Assembly: GCA_017849455.1 (NCBI GenBank)
Contig: JAFIGX010000012.1
Span: 1-64,000 of the forward strand
Reading direction: 5' to 3'
DNA: 64,000 nt
From: Pseudobacter sp.
GTDB lineage: Bacteria > Bacteroidota > Bacteroidia > Chitinophagales > Chitinophagaceae
Position numbers and translations under genes: made by a program. This document shows positions 36,701 through 45,336 of the stretch, piece after piece. How positions within the stretch are numbered: the stretch's first letter is position 1; the number at the start of each line of letters is the position of its first letter. The notes below the pieces were generated by a model. That model made no database searches and was not told the origin of the DNA. It saw nothing but the letters and a program-made list of their open reading frames with translations.

Positions 36701-36858
36701 AGTGCCTCACCTGATTCCGTCGTAACGATCCCATTCAGTTGCGTTTTGGATTGCGCCCATAGCGATACCGTCCAGAAAAGGAACAGCAGGCTCGAGCAGC
36801 ACCATTTCTTCGATTTGTTGCTGAGTACTATCATATATGATGTTTTGTGCATGTCCAT
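33745..36858 (-). CDS. SusC/RagA TonB-dependent outer-membrane transporter (system A, no STN domain)
   Basis: The 1037-residue protein has a signal peptide (CSSLLFLFWTVSLWAQS). A carboxypeptidase-regulatory-like domain follows (LNGIVTTESGEALNGVSIT, about 45-120). The plug begins NEVVVIGYGAVKKKDVTGAV and includes VLQGRASGVMVQ, IRGNRSI and PLYVVDGVPFVD, and the 22-strand barrel follows. It imports a large ligand through the outer membrane using TonB energy. It lacks the N-terminal STN signalling domain even though a FecR/sigma pair precedes it in the operon. The start could also be the third Met (MIVLSN). Confidence 0.95.
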   Translation of the reverse strand: MDMHKTSYMIVLSNKSKKWCCSSLLFLFWTVSLWAQSKTQLNGIVTTESGEALNGVSITVTMAGSKEKQSLSTNEKGVFTLTGLAPNSKYNFTFTHVGYQEYTVRNFEIKAGVTNSLIVRMKEASAGLNEVVVIGYGAVKKKDVTGAVSSVKSDKISEVAATDVTQVLQGRASGVMVQTQSWKPGFMAQVRIRGNRSINGDNAPLYVVDGVPFVDAINQISPNDIESIEILKDASATAIYGNRGANGVILITTKKGKKGKTIVEYNGYYGFQKNQPLPELMNAADFVEYSREAQRNALGGTYDGKPNRQLDFKNEQLVATPYMYRNLERAWESGAYDPSKLVSTDWLSYGLRNGAMQDHQVSVRGGSEPTRFLLSADYFNNKGVVRDQDFTRYSVRLNAEHDITKSIRIGTQMSYANAVQNAGWSDVFDGYGLKSFNPLASPYEEDGKTLAMFPTNNTRTPNPVTNFGKTKRLRKQDRLLGNYYLEVDFLRDFKFRSNLALDYRAFQNYDFNGENTAAAGGQAPSSAANGTERRFMYTVENILSYNKSIGDGHTFYVTAVQSIQSEKSESANISVKELPYDGQLYYNVGSALTINGVGSNLSKWALASYMGRLNYSYKGKYLATVSARYDGSSRLAEGRKWVVFPSVALAWRLKNENFLKTSNVISDLKLRVGWGRTGNSGIDPYKTWGKLSTVRYVFGDASALGFTPVEMINPLLTWETTGQYNIGIDFGLFNGRITGSLEGYLQNTYDLLLDRQLPTVSGFPMILSNVGKTRNKGIELTLNTVNMRTRDFEWRSDWIFSLNKQEIIELYNGKKDDIGAGWFIGQPVGVHYDLGFDGIWQDTEADKAEMAKFNANGSTFKPGDIRPLDRNGDHKIDANDRYIIGQKDPKWTASWSHNFRYRNFDASVFFVGMFGQTIKHDLDMRFDGRYNQPKLDYWTPVNPSNKYPRPLLGTAGLNYLGALNYYDGSFVRVRNISLGYSLPSPLLKNLFMEKCRIYASVQNPFLFTKFPGTDPEGATGFNEPSVITYLLGVNISF

Positions 36859-36910
36859 AGAATGCCCTGCGCCATGTTGGCGTCAACAGGTCAACCTGTT
36901 TGTGTGAATG

Positions 36911-38005
36911 CTATTTTATTTTGCTGACCGTAATGGTATCTCCATGCCGGATAAAGGAAAGGTTGTTGATAGTCCGGAGGATCGACAGGGCCGTCTCCAA
37001 AGAATCCGATCTCAGGAATTTTCCGGTGACCTCATCGTTGCTGATCTCCGCTTCTTCATATTTGAAAATTACATGGTAACGTTTGCTGAGCTTCGTCAGT
37101 ACTTCAGACAAGGGGGCCTGCACAAATTCAATCGCAACGGGTATTTCCCTCTCTTTGCCTTCTTTGCCGGGCTTTATGGTTCCTGTACCCGGTTTCGGTT
37201 CACCCATAGCAAAAGGTTTCACTGTACATTGATGAAATTGTCTGTTGATAGAACATTCTTCACCAGGCCGCAGGTATACTTTTTTCATTGGCCATTGGGC
37301 ATTGGTAGACTGCACCACTACTTTCCCTTCAAATAACCTGATGGAGACGCGTTGTTCCGAATATGTGCTTACGAGGAACTTTGTTCCAAGCGCTGTAGTG
37401 GCAATGCCCCCGGCCACTACCGTAAAAGGCCTGGTGCTGTCCTTAGCCACTTCGAACGAAGCCTGACCTGTCAACCGGATATCCCTGGCAGAACCAGAAA
37501 ATCCTTTGTGGTGGCTGATCGAGCTGCCCGGTGTAAGCACTACTTGTGATCCATCTTCCAGGCGGATGGTCTGGTTTGCCTGCTCATTGTTCGCATGTAA
37601 TTGCACATCCCTCCCTGCCGGTATTCTCAAAACCATCGATGGCAGTTCATCTTCCCTATTATCGATGGATCGATATACGAGCAGGAATGCCAACACCACT
37701 GCAGCAGCAACGCCGGTCAACCACTTTGCCCTGGCAGGAAAGGACATGATTGTTGCTTTCTTCCCGGGTATTTCAGATCGATATGCCTGCAGTATCTGTT
37801 CATGCAAACTTTGCAGGATCTCTGCCGACCTTTCGGCCGCGAGGTATTGAATACCGGTATTCAATTCTTCCTGGTATTCCTTTTTCAATGCAGCCTTCCA
37901 GGCAGCTTCATCACGGAGCAATTCTTCGAGAAATTGCTTTTTTTGTTCAGGGCTCATCCCTTGTTTCCAAACCTGCCCGATGGACCGTTTATATTGTTCT
38001 GTCAT
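36911..38005 (-). CDS. FecR-family anti-sigma factor (system A)
   Basis: The 364-residue inner-membrane protein has a cytoplasmic anti-sigma part (about 1-85) and a transmembrane helix (GVAAAVVLAFLLVYRSI, about 97-113). The periplasmic FecR domain (about 130-230) includes VVLTPGSSISHHKGF and LTGQASFEVAKDSTRPF. The C-terminal DUF4974-like domain (about 275-362) includes VQAPLSEVLTKLSKRYHVIF and FLRSDSLETALSIL. It holds the adjacent sigma factor until the outer-membrane receptor signals. It lies 66 bp after the sigma gene and 52 bp before SusC. Confidence 0.94.
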   Translation of the reverse strand: MTEQYKRSIGQVWKQGMSPEQKKQFLEELLRDEAAWKAALKKEYQEELNTGIQYLAAERSAEILQSLHEQILQAYRSEIPGKKATIMSFPARAKWLTGVAAAVVLAFLLVYRSIDNREDELPSMVLRIPAGRDVQLHANNEQANQTIRLEDGSQVVLTPGSSISHHKGFSGSARDIRLTGQASFEVAKDSTRPFTVVAGGIATTALGTKFLVSTYSEQRVSIRLFEGKVVVQSTNAQWPMKKVYLRPGEECSINRQFHQCTVKPFAMGEPKPGTGTIKPGKEGKEREIPVAIEFVQAPLSEVLTKLSKRYHVIFKYEEAEISNDEVTGKFLRSDSLETALSILRTINNLSFIRHGDTITVSKIK

Positions 38006-38071
38006 TGGATAGTTTCAATATAAATACTCCAAAGTTGAATTCCGGTGATGCCGAATCGTATTACCAAATTG

Positions 38072-38677
38072 TTATGGGTTGCTGCTTAAATACAGGAGCA
38101 GGAAGAAGATGCCTGGCGCTTCTGCCTGGGCATAGTGGTGACTGATATACTGGCGGATGAACTGTGTGGATTGTTTGAGATAATCTTTGACGGAGAGAAC
38201 GGAGATGCCGAGTTGTTCGGCCACTTCATCGTGCGACTTGCCATCGAAGCGGCAAAGCCTGAAGACCTCTTTTTTACGGGGAGGTAAGTGGTTGATGGCT
38301 TCTTCCACCATGGAGAGCCTGAGCTGGTATAATTCTTCGTTGATGGGAGTTTCCGGCGTGAGGTCCTGTTGCAGTACAGTTTCGGGAAGGATGATGCTAT
38401 TTTCCCTGATCTTCTTCTTGAGACAGGTCATGGCTTTATTATAGCTTACTACGAAGAGCCAGCCGCCTGCATTGTCCATATTCACGGCCGACCTGTTTTC
38501 CCAAAGTGCTAAAAAAACTTCCTGCAAAACATCTTCGGCATATTGAGGGTCCTGCACCATCTTGAAAATATTGGCATAAACAGCCTGGTGGAACTGGTTG
38601 TACAATTTGTCGAATTGTTCCAGTTCGGTAACCAGTGTCCCGCCTATATTTAGATTGCTTGTTGGCACATCCTCCAT
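38072..38677 (-). CDS. ECF RNA polymerase sigma factor (system A)
   Basis: An ECF sigma factor of about 202 residues. Region 2 contains YNQFHQAVYANIFKMVQDPQYAEDVLQEVF and region 4 contains HLPPRKKEVFRLCRFDG then EVAEQLGISVLSVKDYLKQS. I chose the ATG at 38677 because the family starts shortly before region 2; the longer frame to 38851 adds 58 residues with no sigma similarity. It would direct transcription of operon A once released from FecR. Confidence 0.93.
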   Translation of the reverse strand: MEDVPTSNLNIGGTLVTELEQFDKLYNQFHQAVYANIFKMVQDPQYAEDVLQEVFLALWENRSAVNMDNAGGWLFVVSYNKAMTCLKKKIRENSIILPETVLQQDLTPETPINEELYQLRLSMVEEAINHLPPRKKEVFRLCRFDGKSHDEVAEQLGISVLSVKDYLKQSTQFIRQYISHHYAQAEAPGIFFLLLYLSSNP

Positions 38678-38943
38678 CCTTGAAAGCGTTGTAGGGTCCG
38701 CGGAAATGAAAAACCGGGGCAAAATTAAAGGATGGGTTGGAAGAGCGTAAGTTATGTAATTGTGAAGTGACCGGGGATGAATGAAGCTCATGGATGACCA
38801 CTGATCTTCATGATCCATGAAACGCAATCGGCAGGATCGAGGATATTCCAACTATGAAAGCCTTTGCCTTTTGTTGTGATATATTCGGCCCTGGTGTTTC
38901 CTTGCTGCGTAAGGAATTTGTATAGTTTTTCCTGGCATAATAT

Positions 38944-40470
38944 TCATTCATCCGTACGGAAAGGCGATGCCGGCAATCCTGCTCCATTATACAAATTCGG
39001 GCGCATCACATTCTTCCAGGCAAACCTCACCGCCTCCGGTTCTTTGACCTCATCACTCCATACTACAATGGTATTCCCTTCGATCTTTGCGATGGCAGGT
39101 ACAAAACGTTTGTCGGCCCCGGCGATCATGAACTCACGCAAAGCTCCATCCTTTGCTGTGAGCCCTTTTTCAGTATGATCGAAATAGACCCGGATACTTC
39201 CGTTCTCCTTTCTGATACGCCGATAAAGAGGGCCTGAAAAGATACTATCTTTTTTGCCATACACCTTATTCAATGCCCAAAGTGAAAGGCGCCTGCCCAC
39301 TATCTCCTTGTTGCGCGGATGGATATCGAGCGAATCTCCTGCATCCGTGATCACAGCCATACCGGTATTAGGGACCGATCGCAAAGTCATGAACTGTGCT
39401 TCCCTGATTTCCGGCAATTGCTGATGATGGGGCGCGATCTGTACAAAATAGAAAGGGAATTCCGACTTCCATTCAGCCCGCCAGCTTTTGATCAGGGCAG
39501 GAAACAGTTTGCGGTATTGAATGGCGCGGGAGGAATTGGATTCCCCCTGGTACCAGATCACTCCTTTCAAGGTATAGGGGATCAGGGGATGGATCATGCC
39601 GTTATATAATTTGGTAGGCGATTTCGAATTCTTCTCCGGGTCGATGGGCGCTTTTGGAGCTGCTGCCGGCTTCCCACCCTTACTGGTGATACTGTCGGAG
39701 GACGCTTTCCATCGCGCCAGTTCCTCCTGGTATTGAGCAGTCGCCTGGGGGAACTCGATTGAATCCGATCTATAACGTTGTAGTATATCCGAAAAATATT
39801 TATCGGACCCGAGAATATCCTGTCTAACCCAGGATTCGGCAGGAGTGCCACCCCAGGAAGAATGGATCAGGCCAACAGTAAAACCGGTAGCCCGCGCGAT
39901 CTCCCTCCCGAAATAATAGGCTACGGCTGAAAAGCTTCCTGCTGTTTGGGGAGAGCAGGTTTGCCAGGTGCCGCTCACATTGTTCAATGGAGTACCGGCC
40001 ACCATTTGCTTAACAGTGAACATCCTGATCCGTGGATCAGTGGCAGCCGCCACTTCCTGCTCCCAGTTGATCTCTCCCGATCTCCACCCCTGCCCTTTAC
40101 CCAGGGGAAACTCCATATTCGATTGACCTGAACATAACCACACTTCACCCAGCATGACCTGATCGATGTGTATCTCATTTTTTCCTTTTATCATGAGTTG
40201 GTAAGGGCCGCCGGCGCTGGTGGTCGCCATGCTTACCTGCCAACGCCCGTCGGCACCGGCTTTTGTCTTCACTGTTTTATGGTCCCAGTCATTGGTGACC
40301 GAAACGGTTTCACCAGGATCGGCCCAGCCCCAGATGGCCACTCTTGAATTTTGCTGCAATACCATTCCGTCTGCGATCAGGGCAGGCAGGCTAATATTGG
40401 CGAGAGCTGGCAAATGAAGAAGGAGCAGGGAGGCGAGTAACAGGCGAAAAGAATAGTGAACGGATCTCAT
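38944..40470 (-). CDS. Sialate O-acetylesterase (exported)
   Basis: The 508-residue protein has a signal peptide (RLLLASLLLLHLPALAN). Its SASA/SGNH-like catalytic part has the nucleophile in VWLCSGQSNMEF and a second block in GVIWYQGESNSSRAIQ. The N-terminal beta-sandwich starts SLPALIADGMVLQQ, the usual opening of this family. It removes O-acetyl groups from sialic acids or other acetylated sugars, so a glycosidase can act. It lies 94 bp after the acyltransferase gene and separates the sigma gene of system A from the polysaccharide genes. Confidence 0.92.
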   Translation of the reverse strand: MRSVHYSFRLLLASLLLLHLPALANISLPALIADGMVLQQNSRVAIWGWADPGETVSVTNDWDHKTVKTKAGADGRWQVSMATTSAGGPYQLMIKGKNEIHIDQVMLGEVWLCSGQSNMEFPLGKGQGWRSGEINWEQEVAAATDPRIRMFTVKQMVAGTPLNNVSGTWQTCSPQTAGSFSAVAYYFGREIARATGFTVGLIHSSWGGTPAESWVRQDILGSDKYFSDILQRYRSDSIEFPQATAQYQEELARWKASSDSITSKGGKPAAAPKAPIDPEKNSKSPTKLYNGMIHPLIPYTLKGVIWYQGESNSSRAIQYRKLFPALIKSWRAEWKSEFPFYFVQIAPHHQQLPEIREAQFMTLRSVPNTGMAVITDAGDSLDIHPRNKEIVGRRLSLWALNKVYGKKDSIFSGPLYRRIRKENGSIRVYFDHTEKGLTAKDGALREFMIAGADKRFVPAIAKIEGNTIVVWSDEVKEPEAVRFAWKNVMRPNLYNGAGLPASPFRTDE

Positions 40471-40564
40471 GGAGCCTTTTTATTGCAATATCGGCATGAA
40501 TCCAAATTATTCATAACGTTATTCTCTATTTTTTAAAACTAGCCCATCCTATGGAAATATGGCT

Positions 40565-41710
40565 TTAAAATCCCCGCCCGCCTGTAAGCACGCCATAGGT
40601 GCGGGGCGCCAACCGCCTGAGCACGATCCCCAATGAAATAGAGAGCATAATGATCAGCAGCGGTAATAACAGGAAAGCAATGAACCTGTATGCCGGTATC
40701 GGGTATAGCCAGGAGAACATCTGGTTGATGGAATACGCTACCAGCGGTGCATGGAGCGCATAGATGATGAATGAGAAAGCGGAGAGCCATACGAACCATT
40801 GTTTGGACATGCACCATTTTACCAATGCATCCAACCCATACCAGCAGGCGATCAGCCCGCTAAAGACCACCAGCCGGTGAATGAAGATAAGCAGGTAATA
40901 TATCCGGCTCCCGTTCATCATGTACTGTCCGTTAAAGGCGAGCCAGGTCTTCAACAGGGCCAGCCCTACGAAAATAGTTCCCCAAACTGCAGGCTGCAAC
41001 CAACGCCCAGGCTGCCCGATATTGAAATTCGTTTTCTGCAACCAGATGCCTAACGAAAAAAACAGCAGCCCCTCCCCTTCCACAAACAGGATATCAAAAG
41101 AAGTAAACCATAAATAAATAATGAGGATGAAATAGATCTTGCCCGCGATCCTGTGCATCACCAGCCGCCTGATGACGGGGTAGGCCAGGCTGTAAACGAT
41201 CAGCACACGAATGAACCAAAGTTGGTATGAAACGGGATAGAGCAGCCATCGGCGCAAAAGCGTATGCCAGGCGTAATCGTGGATTAGCACATTCCTGCTG
41301 CCCATCCAGAAAAATCTTGAATCCAGGATCATCTGCCGGGTGAACGGGATGGATTCCAAAAAATAGGTCATGGCCAGCGCCAATGCGCTCCAGATAAGGT
41401 AAGGCAGCAGCAGGGTGCGTAATCTCTTGCCCGATCTTTTCAGGTAAGGGGCAGCATCATGCAGCGCAAACAGGTACCCGGAAATAATAAACAGCATGGG
41501 TATGCGAAAACGGAACAGCCCGTTTGCCAGGAAGTACTCTGCAAATCCGGTCGGGGTCATCTGTTCGTGTACGGTCGACCAGGGTCGCAGGTACCGGTCC
41601 GCGAGATTGTATCCATGTACAAATACCAGCAGGATCATGGATACGAATGACCAGAATTTGAATTTATCACTGATAAACCGTGGCAGCACTGCTTTTTCCA
41701 TGGGCATCAT
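40565..41710 (-). CDS. Membrane acyltransferase, acyltransferase-3 family
   Basis: The 381-residue protein has about ten transmembrane helices. It begins with the family pattern FWSFVSMILLVFVHGYNL (H in helix 1) and includes FRFRIPMLFIISGYLFA. The acyltransferase-3 family transfers acetyl or other acyl groups to sugars of lipopolysaccharide, capsule or antibiotics. It lies 19 bp downstream of an O-antigen-ligase-like gene in the same direction, so it probably decorates a polymer handled by that protein. The next gene in line, an O-acetylesterase, has the opposite activity. Confidence 0.9.
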   Translation of the reverse strand: MMPMEKAVLPRFISDKFKFWSFVSMILLVFVHGYNLADRYLRPWSTVHEQMTPTGFAEYFLANGLFRFRIPMLFIISGYLFALHDAAPYLKRSGKRLRTLLLPYLIWSALALAMTYFLESIPFTRQMILDSRFFWMGSRNVLIHDYAWHTLLRRWLLYPVSYQLWFIRVLIVYSLAYPVIRRLVMHRIAGKIYFILIIYLWFTSFDILFVEGEGLLFFSLGIWLQKTNFNIGQPGRWLQPAVWGTIFVGLALLKTWLAFNGQYMMNGSRIYYLLIFIHRLVVFSGLIACWYGLDALVKWCMSKQWFVWLSAFSFIIYALHAPLVAYSINQMFSWLYPIPAYRFIAFLLLPLLIIMLSISLGIVLRRLAPRTYGVLTGGRGF

Positions 41711-41729
41711 TTTCTGAATGGAGAGTAAC

Positions 41730-44090
41730 TTAAGGATGCGGTGGGAATGATTTTATATACTGAAGCATGTCCAGCGGAACGATGGGATTATGGATGGAAC
41801 GTTTCAACCGGTAAATGATAGCGGTTTTGGTGGAATACTCGGGAAAGATCGTAGACCATTTATAATAGCCTGCCTGGTAAAAATTGTTTGCCCGGCTGGT
41901 GTCATGAATGGCATAGTAATAACTACCCAGCTTCACATCAGCCAGGAAATCCGTGGGATCGATCGTTGATCCCAGGTAATAATACTCCAGCATCTTCGCC
42001 GTATCCTTTCTTGCCGCATAAATATCTCCCAGGTAGAGATAAGGTCTGTTCAGGTTCGGGAGCTTATTCGTAACCTCCTTCAATAACCGGAAAGCTGCCT
42101 GGTCCTGTTCATTGTAGAGGTAAATCTTAGCGAGCCTGGCCTGTATCTTGATGTCGTGCGTTTTGTTGAAGAAAGCTTCCAGCCCCTGTTGCGCCTTTGA
42201 AGCTGCTGCCCTGGCCATACCGGGAGATCGTTTATTCAGCGATCTGAAAAAATCCGAATCCAGTATATCGGGCGATAATCTGATAGCAGTAGCGAATTCT
42301 TCCAATGCCTGTTCCAACTGCTGTTCTTTTTCAGCGGCTAAACCCAGGCTTATATGGTATAATGCCACATTCGGATCTGCCGCAACGGCCATGCTGAAGT
42401 AGTTCCGTGCTTTTTCATTGTCCTGCTTCATGAAATAGAGCCAGCCCAGGTTGTGGAAGAAAATATCATCCGGGTTCAGGGCAACTGCTTTTGAATAATG
42501 CCCGATGGCAGCTTCCACCGGTTGACTATTGGAGGGATCAGGCCGGTAGGAAGGGCTGAGCATTTCTTCCACAGAAACCTCATGTATTCTTTTCCTGACG
42601 ATCGAGAGAGCGGTGTAGGCTTCTGCGATCGCGTTACCATTATCATATTGCACTGCCCGTTCGAAATTCCTTTTCGAGTCATCATAGACCCCATTATTAT
42701 ATCTCTCGACGCCTCTCATGTAATATTCTTTCGAAATGATCCTGCTGGCCAAAGGGAACAAGATCACGCCGAGCACTGCCAGCATCACCAGGTACAAGGC
42801 AATCGTCATTTTTTTCCCGGGAAGAACGAGCGCCTGATCTCCGCTGTGCCAGGCGCACACATAGATCATGATGATGGATAGGAATAGGGCATGATCATTG
42901 ATGAATACCGATGCATAGAACAGTTCCCTGATCAATAATGCCAGTAGTGAGCAAACGAAAACGATCAGTCCTGCCCTGGATGCAGGATCCCCCGCCGATC
43001 GCAGCTTCCGCCAGGCATCGATGAAAACAATAGCGAACAATGATCCATACAGCAGGAACCCTACCAGGCCTTTTTCGATCAAAAGCAGTAAATAGGAATT
43101 GGTGACATTCCCGTTGAATTTTACATCTTCCGATCTTCTTTTGAAAACAGCATACATCAGGGGAAAGTTATTGCTGCCGATCCCTGTTACAGCATGGTTC
43201 CTGAATATGACCAGGCCGGTGTTGAACAATTCCTTCCTGCCTTCTGTGCTGAGCTTCTGCGATAAGGTCTTATCGATTGCAACGGTTGTGAGCACCGGCC
43301 TGTAGATAGGTATGGCAGCCAGTATAATAACGATCCCCGATATGAATGCCCACCTGCCGGCCTGTTTCATCGAGATCACTTTACTGGTACAGAGCAACGA
43401 AAAGCCGGCAACGAACCATACGCCCAGTGCAATATAAGCTCCCCTGCTGAATGTGACCAGCACTCCGAAAATAAGCAATGCAATGGTGATCAGCCAGCAA
43501 CAACGGCTGGTCCATTTCCTGCTGTTGACGAGCAAGCAGGCAGGGAACGACAGGAAGCAGATGAATACGGAAGCCAACTCATTGGAATTGATGCCAAGGG
43601 GTTTGTAGAGGTATTTGAAATCGGAAAGGTCGGCCAGGTCCCTGTTCCTCGCATAAAAAGAAATGAAGTAATCCAGGTTGATCAATGCGAATACAAGACC
43701 GGTAATGCTCAGCAGGAAGACCATCTGCCGAAGGAGGTATTCTTTGTGAACATATAATCTCAACAGAAAGTAGAATGCGATAAAACAGGTGATCCGCTCG
43801 AGATATATAAATGAATTGGGAGAATAGGCCGACAAATAGAAATTGATGATCTCGTACAGCAGCACAAGGGCCAATATTGCATCAACGAAACTAACCCTTT
43901 GGGTTGGGCTCTCCTTCCTCCACAAGAACAATTTGTAAAGCGAACAGACCATGAATAACACCATCAACGCCAGGAACGACCAGGATCTATAAGGATGGGA
44001 ATAAAAAACAGATAGCATGAAAATAAAGATGGGCAGGGTTATCCATTCAAACCGGATAATTGTTTTAGGAAAAGGCGTCAGAACAGGCAT
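41730..44090 (-). CDS. O-antigen-ligase-like membrane protein fused to TPR repeats
   Basis: The 786-residue protein has about 12 transmembrane segments (about 15-455) with the Wzy_C/O-antigen-ligase core. Typical features are VTFSRGAYIALGVWF and the long loop with GIGSNNFPLMYAVF (about 305-320). A C-terminal part of about 330 residues is made of tetratricopeptide repeats, e.g. IGHYSKAVALNPDDIFFHNLGWLYF and YHISLGLAAEKEQQLEQALEEF. The Wzy_C part would join a glycan to an acceptor; the TPR part is probably periplasmic or surface-facing and could recognise the acceptor. It forms a pair with the downstream acyltransferase. Confidence 0.88.
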   Translation of the reverse strand: MPVLTPFPKTIIRFEWITLPIFIFMLSVFYSHPYRSWSFLALMVLFMVCSLYKLFLWRKESPTQRVSFVDAILALVLLYEIINFYLSAYSPNSFIYLERITCFIAFYFLLRLYVHKEYLLRQMVFLLSITGLVFALINLDYFISFYARNRDLADLSDFKYLYKPLGINSNELASVFICFLSFPACLLVNSRKWTSRCCWLITIALLIFGVLVTFSRGAYIALGVWFVAGFSLLCTSKVISMKQAGRWAFISGIVIILAAIPIYRPVLTTVAIDKTLSQKLSTEGRKELFNTGLVIFRNHAVTGIGSNNFPLMYAVFKRRSEDVKFNGNVTNSYLLLLIEKGLVGFLLYGSLFAIVFIDAWRKLRSAGDPASRAGLIVFVCSLLALLIRELFYASVFINDHALFLSIIMIYVCAWHSGDQALVLPGKKMTIALYLVMLAVLGVILFPLASRIISKEYYMRGVERYNNGVYDDSKRNFERAVQYDNGNAIAEAYTALSIVRKRIHEVSVEEMLSPSYRPDPSNSQPVEAAIGHYSKAVALNPDDIFFHNLGWLYFMKQDNEKARNYFSMAVAADPNVALYHISLGLAAEKEQQLEQALEEFATAIRLSPDILDSDFFRSLNKRSPGMARAAASKAQQGLEAFFNKTHDIKIQARLAKIYLYNEQDQAAFRLLKEVTNKLPNLNRPYLYLGDIYAARKDTAKMLEYYYLGSTIDPTDFLADVKLGSYYYAIHDTSRANNFYQAGYYKWSTIFPEYSTKTAIIYRLKRSIHNPIVPLDMLQYIKSFPPHP

Positions 44091-44305
44091 AACAGATGTT
44101 GGTTCAGGCGGTCCCGAATAAAAGAAGGTGAAACGACGATTTCCAGTGGGATCACGGACCGGTGAGGGGAGGCTATCGATAACAGGTAACTGTAAATGCT
44201 GTAAAAAGCGGTTAAACGTAGGGGAAATTAATCAATAATTTTCGATTTCAAAAAAATGGCCGGTGGTATTTCAGATTTAATTTTTTTATATGCCCAGCAT
44301 AAAAA

Positions 44306-44335
44306 CAGCGGCCCCGAAAGTTTTCGGGGCCGCTG
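44306..44335 (-). terminator. Strong terminator closing operon B
   Basis: A GC-rich stem of 12-14 bp (CAGCGGCCCCGA... with its complement) at 44306-44319 and 44322-44335 is followed on the minus strand by TTTTT. It is about 10 bp after the DUF5007-like stop. Confidence 0.9.
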
Positions 44336-44344
44336 GTCGTTTGT

Positions 44345-45328
44345 TTATTTCCTGGTCACTTTAGGTACTTTGATCGTTACTTCATAAGTTCCGGTTTGCA
44401 ATATCCTGAATGCAAAACGTGGGTTGACGCTGTAAATATTCGCCGGCGTAGGGGTTACGCCGGGGTCGATATTCACAAAATCGCTGGGGATACGGTAATA
44501 CATCAGGTAACCATATCCGGGAGCTTCCAGCATGGGAAAAGGTGTAAGCTCGAAATCACAGATCATGGTCGTATCTGTATACTGCACAGGATGGAACCTG
44601 GCGTAAGTCTCGAAAAAGGGCCTGTCGCCACGTTTGATCAATTCCCCGGCTTTGGGATTGAAAGGCTTATTGTTCTTATCGGTGATCTTCAGCCTTACCT
44701 GGTAGCCATCATTGGAGATTTTCTTGTAGGTGATGGTGGGTGTGCCGATATCGCCGCTGGTGGTGGTATTGTTCTGGAACCAGGCGGTGCCGCCACTGCT
44801 TTCGATCTTGAACGGGATATCCTGGATCTGGATAACGGAGATATCCTTAAAGGTTTTCTGTCCACTGCCATTGCTCACCGAAACATCGAATGAATAATTG
44901 CCCGGCGGAATATTGATCGATCCTTCATTGAACATCAGTTGTCCTGATTTCTCGATCAATTGCAGGGGTGGCATGCTTTGCTTCTTTCTTTTCTTATTCA
45001 ATAATTCTACCGTGGTATCTGCATTGGGATCGAATAGCGCCGTCCACACATACACATCGTGATTTTCGGAGAAATAGCTGGTAGGCTTACTAGAAGTCAG
45101 GTCCCGCACCTCCAGCAGCTTTACGCTAATGGGATAGCTGGAGCCATCCAGTTCGAATCCCTTGGGATCAGTGCTATAATTGGTGCCTCTTGGCACACGG
45201 AAGGTATCGCTTACATAACGGATCTGGTCGCTGATATAGCCTACCGGGATTTTCTTGCAGGCTTCGAATGCCACGGACCCTGCAATACAAAGGAGGGCAA
45301 AATGGCGAAGTTTTATATTCGGGATCAT
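44345..45328 (-). CDS. DUF5007-like surface lipoprotein (system B)
   Basis: The 327-residue protein has a lipoprotein signal with lipobox VAFEACKK. The body is beta-rich, and it looks like the DUF5007 family that I recall beside SusC/SusD pairs in Chitinophagaceae and Sphingobacteriaceae. Its N terminus begins YISDQIRYVSDTFRVPRG. A surface glycan-binding or adhesin role is likely but unproven. It lies 8 bp after the FAS1 gene and ends the operon before a strong terminator. Confidence 0.72.
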   Translation of the reverse strand: MIPNIKLRHFALLCIAGSVAFEACKKIPVGYISDQIRYVSDTFRVPRGTNYSTDPKGFELDGSSYPISVKLLEVRDLTSSKPTSYFSENHDVYVWTALFDPNADTTVELLNKKRKKQSMPPLQLIEKSGQLMFNEGSINIPPGNYSFDVSVSNGSGQKTFKDISVIQIQDIPFKIESSGGTAWFQNNTTTSGDIGTPTITYKKISNDGYQVRLKITDKNNKPFNPKAGELIKRGDRPFFETYARFHPVQYTDTTMICDFELTPFPMLEAPGYGYLMYYRIPSDFVNIDPGVTPTPANIYSVNPRFAFRILQTGTYEVTIKVPKVTRK

Positions 45329-45336
45329 ACAAAGAT

